A DNA stretch of 64,000 bases. Source: Malus domestica. Taxonomy: Eukaryota; Streptophyta; Magnoliopsida; Rosales; Rosaceae. The notes beneath the pieces are model-generated. The model saw only the letters and a list, made by a program, of their open reading frames with translations, was not told the DNA's origin and did not search any database. Position numbers and translations under genes: made by a program. The stretch spans positions 29,312,501 through 29,376,500 of the forward strand of contig NC_091664.1 in assembly GCF_042453785.1 (NCBI RefSeq), given 5' to 3'. Numbering within the stretch: position 1 is the first letter of the stretch; every line of letters starts with the position of its first letter. Below, one piece after another: positions 1-11,721 of the stretch.

Positions 1-797
1 TCAACGCAGTAGCGGCAAACAGGGCAGCTATCTTTTCTCTCTCTCAGCCATGCTCCTATGCATTTGCCATGAAACACATGCGAGCAAGGCAGGTATTTCA
101 CATCTTTTGATCCAGCAGCAAACTCTTCCGTGCAAACGCAACAAACCTCGCCTTCATGCACTATGCGTCTTTTTTTTCTTTCTCTAACTTCATCACCATC
201 CTCGTCCTCGTCCTCGTCCTCCTCATTGTCATGGTCATCAGCCACCACTCTAGCCCTCTTTAGCGTCTTCTGAAGCTGTGCGTCCCTTGCAATGACTCGT
301 TCATCCGAACACATTTCGCACATGTCCCAGATATGGTCTCTTTTCATGTCGACCCTCAACCGCAGTTTTTTGGGACCCTTGTTTGAATCCGACTTGCCAA
401 TCCTACGACCCTGGTTCAGAATCCTTTCCACCACTAGATTGCGCAGGGACTCACCCTTGATTATTTCATGTTCTTTAAGCATGCCGGATATACCATCCTT
501 ATTTTCTTTGTAGGCATTATGATCGTCTAAGTACCGCACGTCATGAACTGTGATCCTTAGGCTTTTAGAAGGTAATTCTTTCAGTTCTTTGTCTTGGACT
601 ATTGGAATACTTTCAGCTTCGTCGTCTTCGGATTCTTCAGAGATATTGACGTAGTACTTCTTGTTTACGAAGAGTGATAAGTCGATCTCAAGACTAACCC
701 TAGGGTTTTCAGGGCGATCGGAGCTGTCCTGAACTTGTGTGGCAAGGGGCTTGGCATCGTAAGTGAAGCTCTGACATGTCTCGTGATACACTTCCAT
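1..797 (-). CDS. RING-H2 finger protein, probable E3 ubiquitin ligase (3' end cut by window)
   Basis: One uninterrupted frame of 265 codons runs from the ATG at 797-795 off the left edge, so the C-terminus is missing. Near the visible end is a complete RING-H2 finger: Cys219, Cys222, Cys238, His240, His243, Cys246, Cys258 and Cys261 (C-x2-C-x15-C-x-H-x2-H-x2-C-x11-C-x2-C), with the usual Trp after the sixth ligand (GAWL) and Pro after the seventh (CPVC). RING-H2 proteins recruit E2 enzymes and pass ubiquitin to substrates. Upstream is a poorly conserved region of about 190 residues with no domain I recognise, then an acidic Asp/Glu run (about 188-203) followed by a basic RERKKRR stretch that could be a nuclear signal. 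It resembles the large plant family of intronless RING-H2 genes with variable N-termini. The biochemical class is sure; substrate and subfamily are unknown. Confidence 0.85.
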   Translation of the reverse strand, partial: MEVYHETCQSFTYDAKPLATQVQDSSDRPENPRVSLEIDLSLFVNKKYYVNISEESEDDEAESIPIVQDKELKELPSKSLRITVHDVRYLDDHNAYKENKDGISGMLKEHEIIKGESLRNLVVERILNQGRRIGKSDSNKGPKKLRLRVDMKRDHIWDMCEMCSDERVIARDAQLQKTLKRARVVADDHDNEEDEDEDEDGDEVRERKKRRIVHEGEVCCVCTEEFAAGSKDVKYLPCSHVFHGKCIGAWLRERKDSCPVCRYCV

Positions 798-853
798 TCG
801 ATCGGAAGTAGTGCGTACTGAACAATATTAGACCCAGCCAATTAACCTAAAGG

Positions 854-868
854 GTATATATATATATA
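854..868 (-). promoter_or_regulatory. TATA-like AT run upstream of the RING-H2 gene
   Basis: A palindromic TATATATATATA run lies about 57-70 bp upstream of the RING-H2 start codon, which fits a TATA box with a short leader. Position and composition are the only evidence. Confidence 0.35.
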
Positions 869-937
869 CCATGTGGAGTCGTGGATGAGGAAAAGTTGGA
901 AACCGACTGTGATTCTTTCTTTGGACGCGGCTAGGAA

Positions 938-1057
938 GTTTTATTGGGATCTAGATTTTCCTCTCTTAGCTAGGATTACGATTCTGATTTTTTAATTGTT
1001 TTATTGGGATCTAGATTTTCCTCTCTTAGCTAGGATTAGGTTCTGATTTTATTTTTA
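938..1057. repeat. 60-bp tandem duplication (two units)
   Basis: Two adjacent 60-bp units (938-997 and 998-1057) are nearly identical; both begin GTTTTATTGGGATCTAGA and differ at a few bases. It lies between the divergent RING-H2 and SOD genes. No coding potential is seen. The rest of 1060-1820 is AT-rich and holds nothing I can name. Confidence 0.8.
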
Positions 1058-1821
1058 TTTTTAAATTTGTTTTTATCTTTACAAGAGGAGTAAAACTCTG
1101 ATTTCTGATTCAAAAGTAGCTATAAATCTTCTTTTTTCAGGTAGTAGTTTTTCCAGTTTTGGTGAATGCGTATTGATATATATTTTCAAAACTAAGCATG
1201 TATAGTCTGAAAGATGCTTTTTTTGTACAACATAGCATTAGTGGATTAGATAGTTTAGCTGTTAAAGAAAAAGAAAATGAGTAGGATCGAACCCACACAA
1301 GGATTCATAGATATGATCGCTAGTTATATATTTTCGAGTTTGTTTGTGATTTATTTTTGTAGCAAGCACTCCTACTAGAACTATTTTTGTTATAAACATT
1401 TTGAAATATTTTAAAGTGCTTTAAGATTCCTAAAAACAACCTAGCATGTGTACTTTTTGAGAAAGTACTTCTACAATGAGAAACACATTTAAGTTTTTTT
1501 CTAAACATACTTAAATACACCTTTGGTTGTCCAGAAATTCTACCCGAGCACGGATTGTGTGTCCATGACCGGGGTCAATTTAGTGAAGCCACAACAACAA
1601 GCCATAACAACAACAATTTTATGCCATAATGATACTGTAACAACAACAATAAAATCGGTTCATGTACAATATATGACGGTGTTGTTACCATGACGTTAGA
1701 TTTTTATAATTTAAAATTATAACAATTTTTGCATTGAATCCACAAATGCCTGTGTTTTTCAGCTTTCATTTATTATTATAATTTATACCAAAATCATTAT
1801 CATCTGAGCTAGTTTTTACAT

Positions 1822-2288
1822 TGGAGTAAATTGTAGCAATGATTTCTCAATTTTAACTCAATTGGAGCAATGGTCCCACAACTCATCAAAACGTACAGCT
1901 ATAATGCTTCAACTAAAAATTCATTACCATTGGTCTCTCAACTTTAATCGAACTAGAGAAATGGTTAATCAACTTTAACCTAATTGGAGCAATTATCCCT
2001 CAATTTTAACCTAATTGTAGCAATGGTCATTCCAACATAACCCATTTTGACAAAATTCTGATGAAGTTGAAGAAAATGACCATAACTCCATGTTGATGAG
2101 TTGAGGAACCACAATTGTAGCAACGGTCTTTCCAACCTAACTCATTTTGACAAAATTATGACGAAGTTGACGAAAATGACCATAGCTCCACATTTTGATG
2201 AGTTGAGGGATCAATGATAATAGAATTTTAGTTGAGAGATCATTGCTCAAATTTAATTAAATTTAAAAAACTATTGCTACGATTACTC
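1822..2288. mobile_element. Non-autonomous TIR DNA transposon (Mutator-like MITE)
   Basis: The ends are inverted copies of each other: the left GAGTAAATTGTAGCAAT pairs with the reverse complement of the right end, and similarity continues for about 55 bp. The element is flanked by the direct repeat TTTTACAT (1814-1821 and 2289-2296), a target-site duplication of about 8-9 bp. Inside are several degenerate repeats of a motif like CAATTGGAGCAATGGTC. There is no transposase frame, so it would have moved in trans. Assignment to Mutator rather than hAT rests on duplication length and is tentative. Confidence 0.65.
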
Positions 2289-2682
2289 TTTTACATAGGA
2301 ACTGAATCATCAGATTGAGCCGGATCATCCGAAACTTATGCGCACACGACTCGTGCACGGGATTGAACATCTGTTTGGTTGTCATACTTCAAGCCTGTAT
2401 GAAACTCGGCCCACTTCAAAGTTCAAACTAATCCTAGCCCACCATATCACTGTGAAATCCCCATCTTGCCACAGATTGGGTAGGTGGTGTCATGGTGATA
2501 GAACACTCTAGAATCCAACTGTGAGAGAGAGAGTGTTCACTTGTTAGTCGCACACCGGTTGTTTTAAAACTGAAAGTCAGCCTACTCGCATTTGCACGGA
2601 GCATCTGAACCGGATTGTTCGATCCATCAAACGCCGTCGTGTTCCTCGCTCTCTCTTTCTTCTCTCTAAGGGGTGTTCTGAG

Positions 2683-3480
2683 GTAAAAGCTCGAATCTTT
2701 TATATCCAACAGCTTAAATTTATCAGCTTTTTTATAATTCTTGATCGAAAGATTAGATTTTGTGGTATGGGTTTTGATTCTTTTATCTGAAGTGTTTGTT
2801 GTTGTAATTATAATTGAATTTGATCATGATCCCGAAGATCTGCCTTTGTTATTCACAATTTAGCAGCTGTTTTTTTTTTCCAATTTAATGTTTTTTTTCT
2901 TTTTCTGAATTTGATTTGTGTGACTGAACTTAATTTTTTGATTATTTACTTAAATTTAGTGTTTTCAAATGTTTTTATTTGTATCGTGAGCTCCATGACT
3001 GATCATAGAACTGATCAGTTCTCACCAGTTGCTTGCCCTATTTTAACGATAAGAACAAAATAAATGTTAAAATGAATAGTACCAGGATTGACTTTTTAGT
3101 GTAAAAATGTGGTTTTTCGTTAAAGTAAATGGTACGGAAGCTTTTCGTTAAAGTTCCCAACAAAATTTTGGTGCCTTATTATGATTTCATTGTTGCATCC
3201 ATTCCATTCGCTTTATATAATCGTGTTCCGTTCGTACTGTATGGAGTGTGTGTAGCAAAATTGGGGTAGGTAGAGAAATCCATGACTCAGAAGAGCAAGC
3301 CATAACTCATCTTAATTTCAATTATAATTGAAGACAGAACACGTTAGGAGTGATTTGTTGCTTTTTGTTGGTAGAATCGAGCATGTCAATTTGTTTACTT
3401 GAGCTGCTTTCCCATTTTTGTGATCCATTTGTTTTAATCAGGCCGCTGTTGTTCTTTATCTAATGGATAATGTTGTTCAG
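2683..3480 (+). other. 5'-UTR intron of the Cu/Zn SOD gene
   Basis: A donor CTGAG|GTAAAAG at 2682/2683 and an acceptor TTGTTCAG|ATCAC at 3480/3481 bracket a T-rich stretch of about 800 bp just before the SOD start codon at 3494. The leader exon upstream is CT-rich. Leader introns of this size are common in plant SOD genes and often raise expression. The intron holds a reversed MITE copy (3043-3158). Transcript evidence is lacking. Confidence 0.6.
3043..3158 (-). mobile_element. Truncated MITE copy (family 'gggaactttaacgaaaa'), reversed
   Basis: It matches, in reverse, the MITEs at 8213-8365 and 10913-11065: it ends in TTCGTTAAAGTTCCC and carries the shared internal ACTTTTTAGTGTAAAAATG. It lacks the far terminus, so it is a truncated or decayed copy. 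It lies inside the SOD leader intron. Confidence 0.75.
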
Positions 3481-3493
3481 ATCACTTTGAACC

Positions 3494-5470
3494 ATGGTTA
3501 AGGGTGTTGCTGTTCTCGGCTCCAGTGAGGGCGTTAAGGGAACCATCAGCTTCGTCCAGGAGGGAGATGGTATGTACAATGCTAAGTGATTAGTTGGGAC
3601 GTATATTGCTATAGTATCTGTCATTTCTGTAGAAGGGATACCAATCGTTTAAATTGATTATTGTTTTATTTAATTGCAGGCCCAACTACTGTGACTGGAA
3701 GTGTCTCTGGCCTCAAGCCTGGACTTCATGGTTTCCATGTCCATGCTCTTGGAGACACAACAAACGGTTGCATGTCAACTGGTAAGGATCGTTGACCAGT
3801 AGTTGTTTCCCGTTATGTTCTGATGGATTAAATTTCTACTCTATCCATACATTTTCTGTGTGTTGTATCTAATGATCATTATCAATTTGCAGGGCCACAC
3901 TTCAATCCTGCTGGAAAAGAGCATGGTGCCCCTGAAGATGGGGTTCGCCATGCTGGCGATCTTGGAAACATCACTGCTGGGGACGATGGTAGAATTTTTA
4001 TCTGTTTCTTTATCTGCCTGAACACCACTTTTGTTGTTTATTGACAACTTTGTGGTCATTGAGTTCACTTATTCTTTTTTGTTGTGGGTTTTGTCTACAC
4101 TTCTACATTTTCTCTTTCTGTTGTTGCATAAGAGGCATCTTTTCTTGTTAGTACATATATCGCGACAGTTTGATACTCTCAGGATGTGATGATTTGATAC
4201 TCTCTCAGTAAAGCCAGCTTAATGTGTTTTTGTTGTTCCTGCTTCAGGAACTGCAACCTTCACGATTGTTGACAAGCAGGTTTGTGGTTGACCTCCCTGA
4301 TTATTTTTAGTTTATGCTATTCATAAAACTTTTGCACTTGACCGCTCTTGAGTTTTATCTCCTCTTTTATAAGGATACATTATTGTTTGCAGATTCCTCT
4401 CGCTGGACCAGACTCTATCATTGGTAGGGCGGTTGTTGTCCATGCAGACCCTGATGACCTTGGCAAGGGTAAGCTACTCTCACTCTCTCACTCTCTCACT
4501 CTGAAGTGGTTCCGACATATAGTAATTAGAAGAATTACCTAGTCAGTGAGATAGGTCGAGCCTTGACATTTTTCAGTGGGTCACCCCCCACTCCACCTGT
4601 CTGGAGTAGGCACTCTTGTAGTGTACGGTTAGGTTTAGCGTGCTTCTAACTGCTATTGGTTTAAAATAGCTTCTGTGCAGGTGCAAACCATTTGGGGCTT
4701 GGGATTTGTGCTTTTATCATTGGATTTCCTTGTGCTTTTTGTCCTTTAAATGAGCTATAGACTCGTGCGTGACTCTGAATTTATAGATTGTTGGAGCTCT
4801 TTCCTATTTCCATGTAGTTTTTTATTACCATCTAGGTTTAAGCATGAAAATGTTTATGTTTATGTTATTTCTGTGCTGCATTGAATTGGTTTCGAATCCC
4901 ATATTCTGTCTAATCCAATACTCATGTTTCTGTACACAGGTGGACATGAGCTTAGCAAATCCACAGGAAATGCTGGTGGCAGGGTGGCTTGCGGTAAGCT
5001 AATTAGCTTGATCTCATCAAACAAAATACTTATAGGGGTGTGCTATCCACACACCCCTTTTTACTTCTCACACACCCTTTGTTAATTTATATCCGTTGAT
5101 CTTCTTCAATTCATCCAATCCGACGGCCGAAAATTAGAAGGGTGTGTGAAAAGTAAAAATGGGTGGGTGGATATCACACCCCTACTTATATTGTACACTA
5201 ATTGTCATAATTTTGGACTATTCTTGTTGGATGATCATATACTGAGGTGCTTTCAACATCACTAGAAAACAGAATGTCTTCCTCAAAATAACATATGGTT
5301 TTCAAAATCTCGGTTAGTCTCTGTTTCCGTTCCAGATGAGGATGGGAACGTAAACCAAGTTGTAGTTTATATTGTATTGCGTAGTTACATTGTTTCGTGT
5401 CCATCTACATGCTTGTGTAACTGTGTTCTGTTACTATTTTTGTGCAGGTATTATTGGTCTGCAAGGATGA
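3494..5470 (+). CDS. SODCC: Cytosolic copper/zinc superoxide dismutase
   Basis: Seven exons (3494-3569, 3680-3781, 3893-3988, 4248-4279, 4393-4468, 4940-4993, 5448-5470), all with GT-AG introns, add to 459 nt and a 152-aa protein, the usual length of plant cytosolic Cu/Zn SOD. The enzyme converts superoxide to hydrogen peroxide and oxygen. Visible signatures are the metal-binding [14 protein letters not shown] and [16 protein letters not shown], the bridging-His segment VRHAGDLGN, the electrostatic/Arg region near the end ([14 protein letters not shown]), and both disulfide cysteines. No transit peptide precedes MVKGVAVLG, which separates it from the chloroplast form. The Kozak context AACCATGG is good. 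A leader intron lies upstream, and intron 6 carries a 148-bp hAT-like MITE. I see no defect. Confidence 0.97.
5035..5182. mobile_element. hAT-like MITE in intron 6 of SOD
   Basis: The ends GGGGTGTGCTATCCACACA and GGATATCACACCCC are inverted repeats, and the flanks carry a perfect 8-bp duplication TACTTATA (5027-5034, 5183-5190), the hAT signature. Relatives lie at 48733-48880 and, more diverged, 24836-24964. No coding capacity. Confidence 0.8.
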
Positions 5471-5739
5471 ACTCGAGCACTACGCAATGGACATGGAGTT
5501 TCAGTTAAGTGTTTTAAGTTCCTGTAAGTTTGAGGGAAACCGAGCATCGAACTGGTTTGAATAAGAAAAGGCATTGTCCTGTTTGGGTTTAGCTGACAAT
5601 GTTTGACTGGGGATCTTGGATCTATAAAGTGCTTTTGAGTTTGATCATCTGTGTTTCATTCTTTCTCTCATTTGTTGATTGTTCCGAGCAATGACGGAGA
5701 TATGTTTCGTTCTTACTCTTGAGGCATAAGACTGCTTCT

Positions 5740-6245
5740 AGGAGAGCTAAAAACACTTTCAAACAACGAAAAATGAGTGCCATGAAAGCGGATGAAACCG
5801 CAAATGGATCAAGGCCTAAAAATACTTTCGGAAGAGCAAAAAATGCTTACCAAAAGTGATTGCAAGTCATAGAAGTACTTGTGAAAACGCTTATAAGCAT
5901 AAGGGCGTCTTACATGGGCAAATTGCAAATGGATTTTAAGGTCTGGAACTACTACTGAAGGTGATAAAAACGCTTCTTGTAAAAGCGTTGTCTGTCTTGC
6001 AGAAGCAAATTTCAAATGGATGAGTCCTGAAAACAACTCACGGAAGAGCAAAAACGCTTTTTACGACAATGAAAAGTGATTGCAAATGGGTCAGTGCCTG
6101 AAATTGCTTCTTGAAGAGATAAAACGTTATGACAACCGAAAGCGATTGTGAATCATAAAAGTGCTTCTTGTAAAAGTACTTACGAGCATAAAAGAGTATT
6201 ACATAAGAAAATCTCAAACAGACACGGGCCAATTTGAGTACTGAT
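5740..6245. repeat. Degenerate tandem repeat rich in 'aagtgcttctt' palindromes
   Basis: Several diverged units of about 120-190 bp repeat the order GAAGAGCAAAAA / AAAGTGATTGCAAAT / CATAAAAGTGCTTCTTGTAAAAG / GCATAAG. The unit contains a short palindrome (AGTACTT / AAGTGCTT). It sits between the 3' end of SOD and the FRIGIDA-like gene. It may be an old MITE cluster. The remainder to 6840 is AT-rich with nothing identifiable. Confidence 0.5.
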
Positions 6246-6868
6246 TCGAGTTTTATACAGATTTGGCCGAACAATCAGTTTTATGCAGACTCTGGGCCAA
6301 GATTTGCTTAAAGAGAAAAAGCCCAGTGAAACAAAGAGCAAAACTTGCTGTTAAAACTCACGCGCGCTAAGAGGAAAGTAAATGGATCTGTTTGACGCCA
6401 CTCCTCCTCCTGAATTCGGATCCTATCTCGGAAATTCATTAATCTTGTCGGTTCTTATCATACATGGTATAAAATGTAAAATATTATATTAATTCATTAT
6501 ATATATATAATTATGATGTATTTAAATTTTTTAATTAATTACTACATATTTTTTACACTTATAATATTTACTAGCTCGTATATAATTAACTTAAATGAGT
6601 TAAATTCATCATACAATACATTTCCTTCCAATTTTTTATGATAAACTAATAGATAATTAACTAAATGAACATTCTGCAAAGTTTCAATAAAAATTTCTAA
6701 GTTTTTTTATAATTTTCGTAGTTTTTACTTAATTTTTTATCGATATTGATCCATCGAAATTTTCGTATTTTTGAACTATTGATATTTCCGATATCATCGT
6801 GTTTAAGAGCTTTGATTGAACAGAGAATCCCCATCCTCGCGGCGCGGCGGATCCTTTTGGCCTCCTCC

Positions 6869-6932
6869 TCCCCCCCCCCCCCCCACCAAAATCCAAAATC
6901 CACACCCCCCCCCACCAAAATCCAAAATCCAC
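6869..6932 (+). repeat. Poly-C tracts with a short direct duplication in the leader of the FRIGIDA-like gene
   Basis: Two C-runs (about 15 and 9 bases) are each followed by the same CACCAAAATCCAAAATCCAC block, making a direct duplication of about 27 bp in the probable 5' UTR, roughly 90-150 bp before the ATG. The lengths of such homopolymers are prone to sequencing error. Confidence 0.6.
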
Positions 6933-7019
6933 AGTTTCTGGGGAATGAATTTGTTTATCAATTTACCAAATTACAATCGTCTCCGCTCCCCAAATTCTAA
7001 TTTATAATCTCGCCAAGCG

Positions 7020-10000
7020 ATGTCGACTACCGTCGACAAAATGTCCGGCGACCTCCACATGACGCCGGAGCTCCGCAAATCGTTCAACCTCCTCAAGACC
7101 CACGCCTCCAAAGTTGCCAACTTTACCCTCCAATGGCAGGACCTCGAGGATCACTTCCGCTCCATCGACGATTCCATCCAGTCCGAGCTCGATCAACTGC
7201 AAAAACAACAATCGGAAGAGACCCATCTCACTCCGGCTCCGCAATCGCAACCCAAAGAACCCGAATTGAATTTCAAACCCAATTCTGAAGGACCCCAATT
7301 GAGTTCCGGTGGCGCCCAATTGAGTTTGAAAGAATCCCAACTCACCGCCACCCTCCAATCATTGAAAACCCAATTCGATTCCGTCGAAACCCAAGTCAAA
7401 ACCGAAGAGCCTTCGCCGGAAATGTCGACCTGCAATGGCGTCCCGATAAATGACGGCAAGGCGTTGCTGTTGTATGTGAATGAGCATTTGAAAGAGAGGG
7501 ATTCGGTGCGTGACGGTGTTTCGGATGCGCTTAAGGTTTCTGTGGATGCTGGGAAGCTGGTGCTTGAGGCATTGAGATGGTTTTATCCATCGGAGTTGAA
7601 TAAGGGAGGTAAGGAGCTTGATGTCACTGTTACTAGGAAAAGTTGTGTGGTTTTGTTACAAGAGCTGGTGAATGTGAAACCAGTGATTAAACACGATGTC
7701 AGCAGAGAGGCAATGAAGCTGGCATTGGCTTGGAAGGTGAAGGTGATGACTCAAATGTCGAACTCTTTGGAGGTTTGGGCTTTTTTGCAGCTTTTGGATA
7801 CTTTTCAGTTGGGTGGTGAGTTTGACAGTGATGAGATTTTGATGTTTGTTAGTTGCGTAGCGGAGCGGAATTATGCACCACAGTTGTTTAGGTCTCTTGG
7901 TTTCACCGATAAGGCCTCTGGTGAGTTTTTGGATTGCCTTCCTTATTGTTGTTCCTATCTTTTTATTAGACATTTAATTTATCGATTGCTTTCAGTGTTG
8001 TGTATACATCGTTTTACTCTTATGAATTCAGTTATGGGTTTGGTACGGTGGAGGTTGTGTGGCATTTTCTAAACCAAAGCATATGTAGTTTCATGGAAGC
8101 CTAATCAGTTTGAGTGCACCTTTCCGGAAAAAGATATACAAGTATCTGTTGGTAGTTGATACATCAATGTCACCTTGTGAGGTGATATTGTTTATTTGCA
8201 AAGAACTTATTTGGGAACTTTAACGAAAAGCTTTTGGTACCGTTCACTTTAACGAAAATCCACATTTTTACACTAAAAAGTCAATTCTGGTACTATTCAC
8301 TTTGTCCTTTATTTTGTCCTTATTGTTAAAACTCAAAGGTTTCAAACCCTTTTCATTAGTTTTCCTTTATTTTTAAGAGGAAAGTTCCTTATTTGATCAC
8401 CACACAACCGAGTATGGCCTCGCTATCAAACATACTTTTATCATTTTGTGCTTGAGAGTTGTTCCAACTTGCAGTTAGAGTTTTTGTTGCCAAAACTGTG
8501 TTTTTACCTTATTCATGATTACAGTGTGCTGCGAGTCACGAGTCTTGTGATTTAATGAATGTAATTGTCCTTTCTACTTTTCTTTCTTTTTGCTTCTAAG
8601 TTTGAATCGTAAAGAATTATTACACGATGTGTGGAAATTTTGAAGAGTGCCATGATCAACTGAAGAGATATATCGATAGTGTAATGAGAAACTGTTCACA
8701 TGAAACTGTTCACTTAAGATAAATAAGAAGACTTTTACTAATTTACTATTCCCTTCTTAAAATTATCGCTGATAATCTGTCCTCTAAGAGTATCTAATGA
8801 AATTTGCTCCAATAGCTCTTGGCTGTCACTTGCTGTATTTTCTCGACAGTTTTGATAAGGTGTAAAGTTTATTTCACTCGAATAAGTCCTCATATAATCT
8901 TGGCATGGTACTTGGAATCACATAAATTAGAGTTGCAACCGGCAACCCCAATTGTAGCATAAAAGGTTCGGTTTTCTGAAAGATAACTGAGTTTGTCAAT
9001 TTCAATCTCATCATATTTATATGGAAACATATCTTAGAAGTCTTTAAGATGTGACACTATTCATTTTTTGGAGTTTCCAGACTAGTCTTCTAGAAGTATC
9101 AGCTACATGGCTAAAGGTTGCCTTTATGGTTTTAGAAGAAATCATGGGAAGAAAGTTTGCAGTACCTATGCTCTTGTTGTCTTAGATGTCTTCTGTCACT
9201 TTCTGCTAGAATCTCTCCTGAAATATTGTCTTGAACTAAGAAAGTCTTTAGTTTTTTGTTTTTGCTACCTCCTTTTTTTGTAGTCGGTTAACCCTGAATT
9301 TATTTATTTAAACTTTTTTGTGACTCAGATCTCATCCAAAAGCTTGTGTCAGAGAATAAGCGCCTTGAGGCTGTTAGATTCAGTCATGCATTTGGACAGT
9401 TTGACAAGTTCCCCCCCGTACCCTTGCTTAAAGCACATTTAAAGTTCGTCACCAAAGATGCAAGGACAAGTTCCAAGAGGGGCCAAGATCGTCTTAAAGC
9501 ACAGGTATATGCGTTGTTTCTTTTGCCTCATTAACTGTCCTTAGACTTGGATCAAACAGCCGTGTTTATATAGTTTATCTAATTAAATCCCCTGCAGGAT
9601 GAGGCTAGAGACAATGAAATAGTTGCTCTAAGAGGTATAATACGATGCATTGAGGCCTACAAGCTTGTTGTTGAACCACAATATTATCCTGAGACCCTCA
9701 GAAAACGCATCAAGCAGCTGAGACGGCAGAGAAAAGAGAGGAAAGCAACTCTAACAGCTCCTGGCCCTGAGGCTCAACCGCAATCCCTGAGTGGAAAGAA
9801 ACGTACTGCCCCGGCTCAGTCAAATAAGCAGAACAGAAATAAGCATCCTCGAACAGCTCCAGCTTTAGCTGCTCAAACTGTTTCTTTCAGAGGACCAGCC
9901 ACAGTACGCTCTGTACAACCATCTTACATTCGGCAAGTAAGCTTGTATGACAGTCGAAGGGCAGAATACTTGTTATCATCCGCAGGAATGTCGGGACAAG

Positions 10001-10554
10001 CATCCACTCCTCCTAATACTTCTTATGGCACCATTACCACCTTGAACCCACTGCGTACATCTCATCATCAGCAAGGAGGCTCGTTCATGGGTCAAGGTGC
10101 AGAATACTCTGCTCGATACTACGATTCAGCACACTACGCTCCTGACACTAATAATGACTTATCTGCTCGATCATATGACTTGGTGGGTTCCTCTCCTGGT
10201 ACCCGTACCCAGCACTTGAACTTGACAGCTCGAGACTATGGATTGACGGCTCCGTCTCATGTACATACGAACTCAGCAATTGCATCTTATGGACTCGGCG
10301 GCAGTAGTCATGTAACTTCAGATATAATCCCATTAGTCGCACGATACGGGGCAAGTATAGCTGCAAATGGAAGGACTGGACAGTTTGGATCTGCAGGAAG
10401 CCGTACACCTGTGCGCAATGCAAGCCCGAATAGTTACATCCCTTATGCGTATAGGGATCCGGTGAGGGCGCCTAACCACAACGACCGGTCAGTGCCTTCC
10501 AGCAGTGGCCATGGCGCGCCGTCTCAGCACCCCCTAGCCATTTATCACCTTTAG
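7020..10554 (+). CDS. FRIGIDA-like protein
   Basis: Three exons (7020-7920, 9329-9504, 9598-10554; phases close to 2034 nt) encode 677 aa. The N-terminal third has a coiled-coil-prone segment (about 18-62, LLKTHASKVANFTLQWQDLE) and a low-complexity Gln/Pro/Glu stretch (61-135). The conserved FRIGIDA domain follows: LLLYVNEHLKERD, VLEALRWFYPSEL, SCVVLLQELVNVKPVI, REAMKLALAWKVKV, EVWAFLQLL and FVSCVAERNYAPQLFRSLGF. It continues in exons 2-3 (LRGIIRCIEAYKLV, PETLRKRIKQLRRQRKERK, the last a basic cluster). The C-terminal 250 residues are low complexity with recurring SYGL/ARDYGL motifs. FRIGIDA relatives are nuclear scaffold proteins; FRI itself promotes FLC-type repressor expression, while FRL3/FRL4-type relatives are less well characterised. 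Similarity is nearer the FRL3/FRL4 group, but I cannot assign an orthologue. Intron 1 (1.4 kb) carries a MITE. Confidence 0.92.
8213..8365 (+). mobile_element. MITE in intron 1 of the FRIGIDA-like gene
   Basis: It starts GGGAACTTTAACGAAAAG and ends CTTTTCATTAGTTTTCC, giving imperfect terminal inverted repeats. It is 153 bp, the same length as the better-preserved copy at 10913-11065 and close to it in sequence. The flanking duplication is weak (about TTATTT). Confidence 0.75.
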
Positions 10555-10912
10555 CTCAATCATACAGTTAGTAATTTATATTCACAACCAATGACTTATG
10601 AGAGTGTTGGAAACTTTTGGTTTGTTATGTTTATGGATGATATATCTGATTGCCTTTTGCCCTTTTGCCCTTCTAATCGGTTATATAACATATAAATAAA
10701 CGTTTATTTATACTTAAAAATAATACATAATTGTTTGCGAATAGAATGAGTGTTCTTTCAAGTATTCAACAAGTTTATTATAATTATTGAAAAAATAAAA
10801 TGCAAAATAGTTATCAATTTTCTATTTAAGTGAGAGTCGCAACCTAGGCGGATCTAGGTGGACTAAACGGGATAGGCAAGCACCTAGGCAAGTTCGGTGG
10901 GCTTTCTTAATT

Positions 10913-11065
10913 GGGAACTTTAACGAAAAGCACCCGGTACTGTTCACTTTAACGAAAAACCACATTTTTACACTAAAAAGTCAATCCTGGTACTATTCAC
11001 TTTACCCTTTATTTTGTTCTTATCATTAAAACTCAAAGTTTTCAAGCCCTTTTCATTAGTTTTCC
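10913..11065 (+). mobile_element. MITE (Mutator-like) with clear target-site duplication
   Basis: This is the best-preserved copy of the 153-bp family. The direct repeat TTTCTTAATT flanks it exactly (10903-10912 and 11066-11075), a 9-10 bp duplication as expected for Mutator-type insertion. Termini are GGGAACTTTAACGAAAAG and its imperfect inverse. No ORF. Confidence 0.82.
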
Positions 11066-11299
11066 TTTCTTAATTTTCGAACTCCTAAGAATTAATTAGG
11101 ATGGTAACCAGCAACAAGTGCCTAAGTGGCACTAAGCGAGAATTTTTGAAACAATGAATAAAGGTCAGAGCAAGAAGGTCACAGACAATGTCAAACACAA
11201 GCTAGTTTTTGAAAGATTGGTTTCAGCTGAGTCAATATATTTATCAGGCACATACTGTAAGTGCGGCAAATAACATTCCATATTAAACAAACATAATAT

Positions 11300-11420
11300 G
11301 TAGATGTAGAGGAAAGTCAAATGAATCATGTTTGCCAATATGTCTGAATTAGAGGAACATCAAAATGTCAAATGAATCGTGTTTGTTAATGTGTCTGAAT
11401 TAGACAATAATTAAACGAAT
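11300..11420. repeat. Short direct repeats upstream of the cystatin gene
   Basis: The block AATCATGTTTGCCAATATGT followed by CTGAATTAGA recurs about 50 bp later with small changes, and the phrase AATCATGTTT appears a third time. The function is unknown. The surrounding 11080-11620 is AT-rich and shows no gene. Confidence 0.4.
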
Positions 11421-11721
11421 CATGTTTTTTAAACGTTAAGATACACCATATCCATCGTTTTGATTCATCATCTAATGGCTTAGTTAATATAAATATTTTT
11501 ATTTTGATACACTTTAATTACTTACGTAAAATGAATATTTACATTTGTTATATATTTTAATGACGTAATTAATATGAATATTTTTATTTTGATAGACGTT
11601 CCCCGACCCTTCTGGTCACCCTTTTAAGTTATATATAGTTCATACGCCAATAACAATTTTCTTCACAACCAGAATTTGAATTTCCCAAACTAATAAACTT
11701 GAATAAAATTATTTGGTCACG

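Noticed and set aside
292-513. 73-codon plus-strand frame at the left edge
   Set aside because: It is antisense to the RING-H2 gene, whose frame is continuous and has all eight zinc ligands.
2434-2709. 91-codon minus-strand frame upstream of SOD
   Set aside because: It overlaps the SOD promoter and leader exon in antisense and shows no family resemblance.
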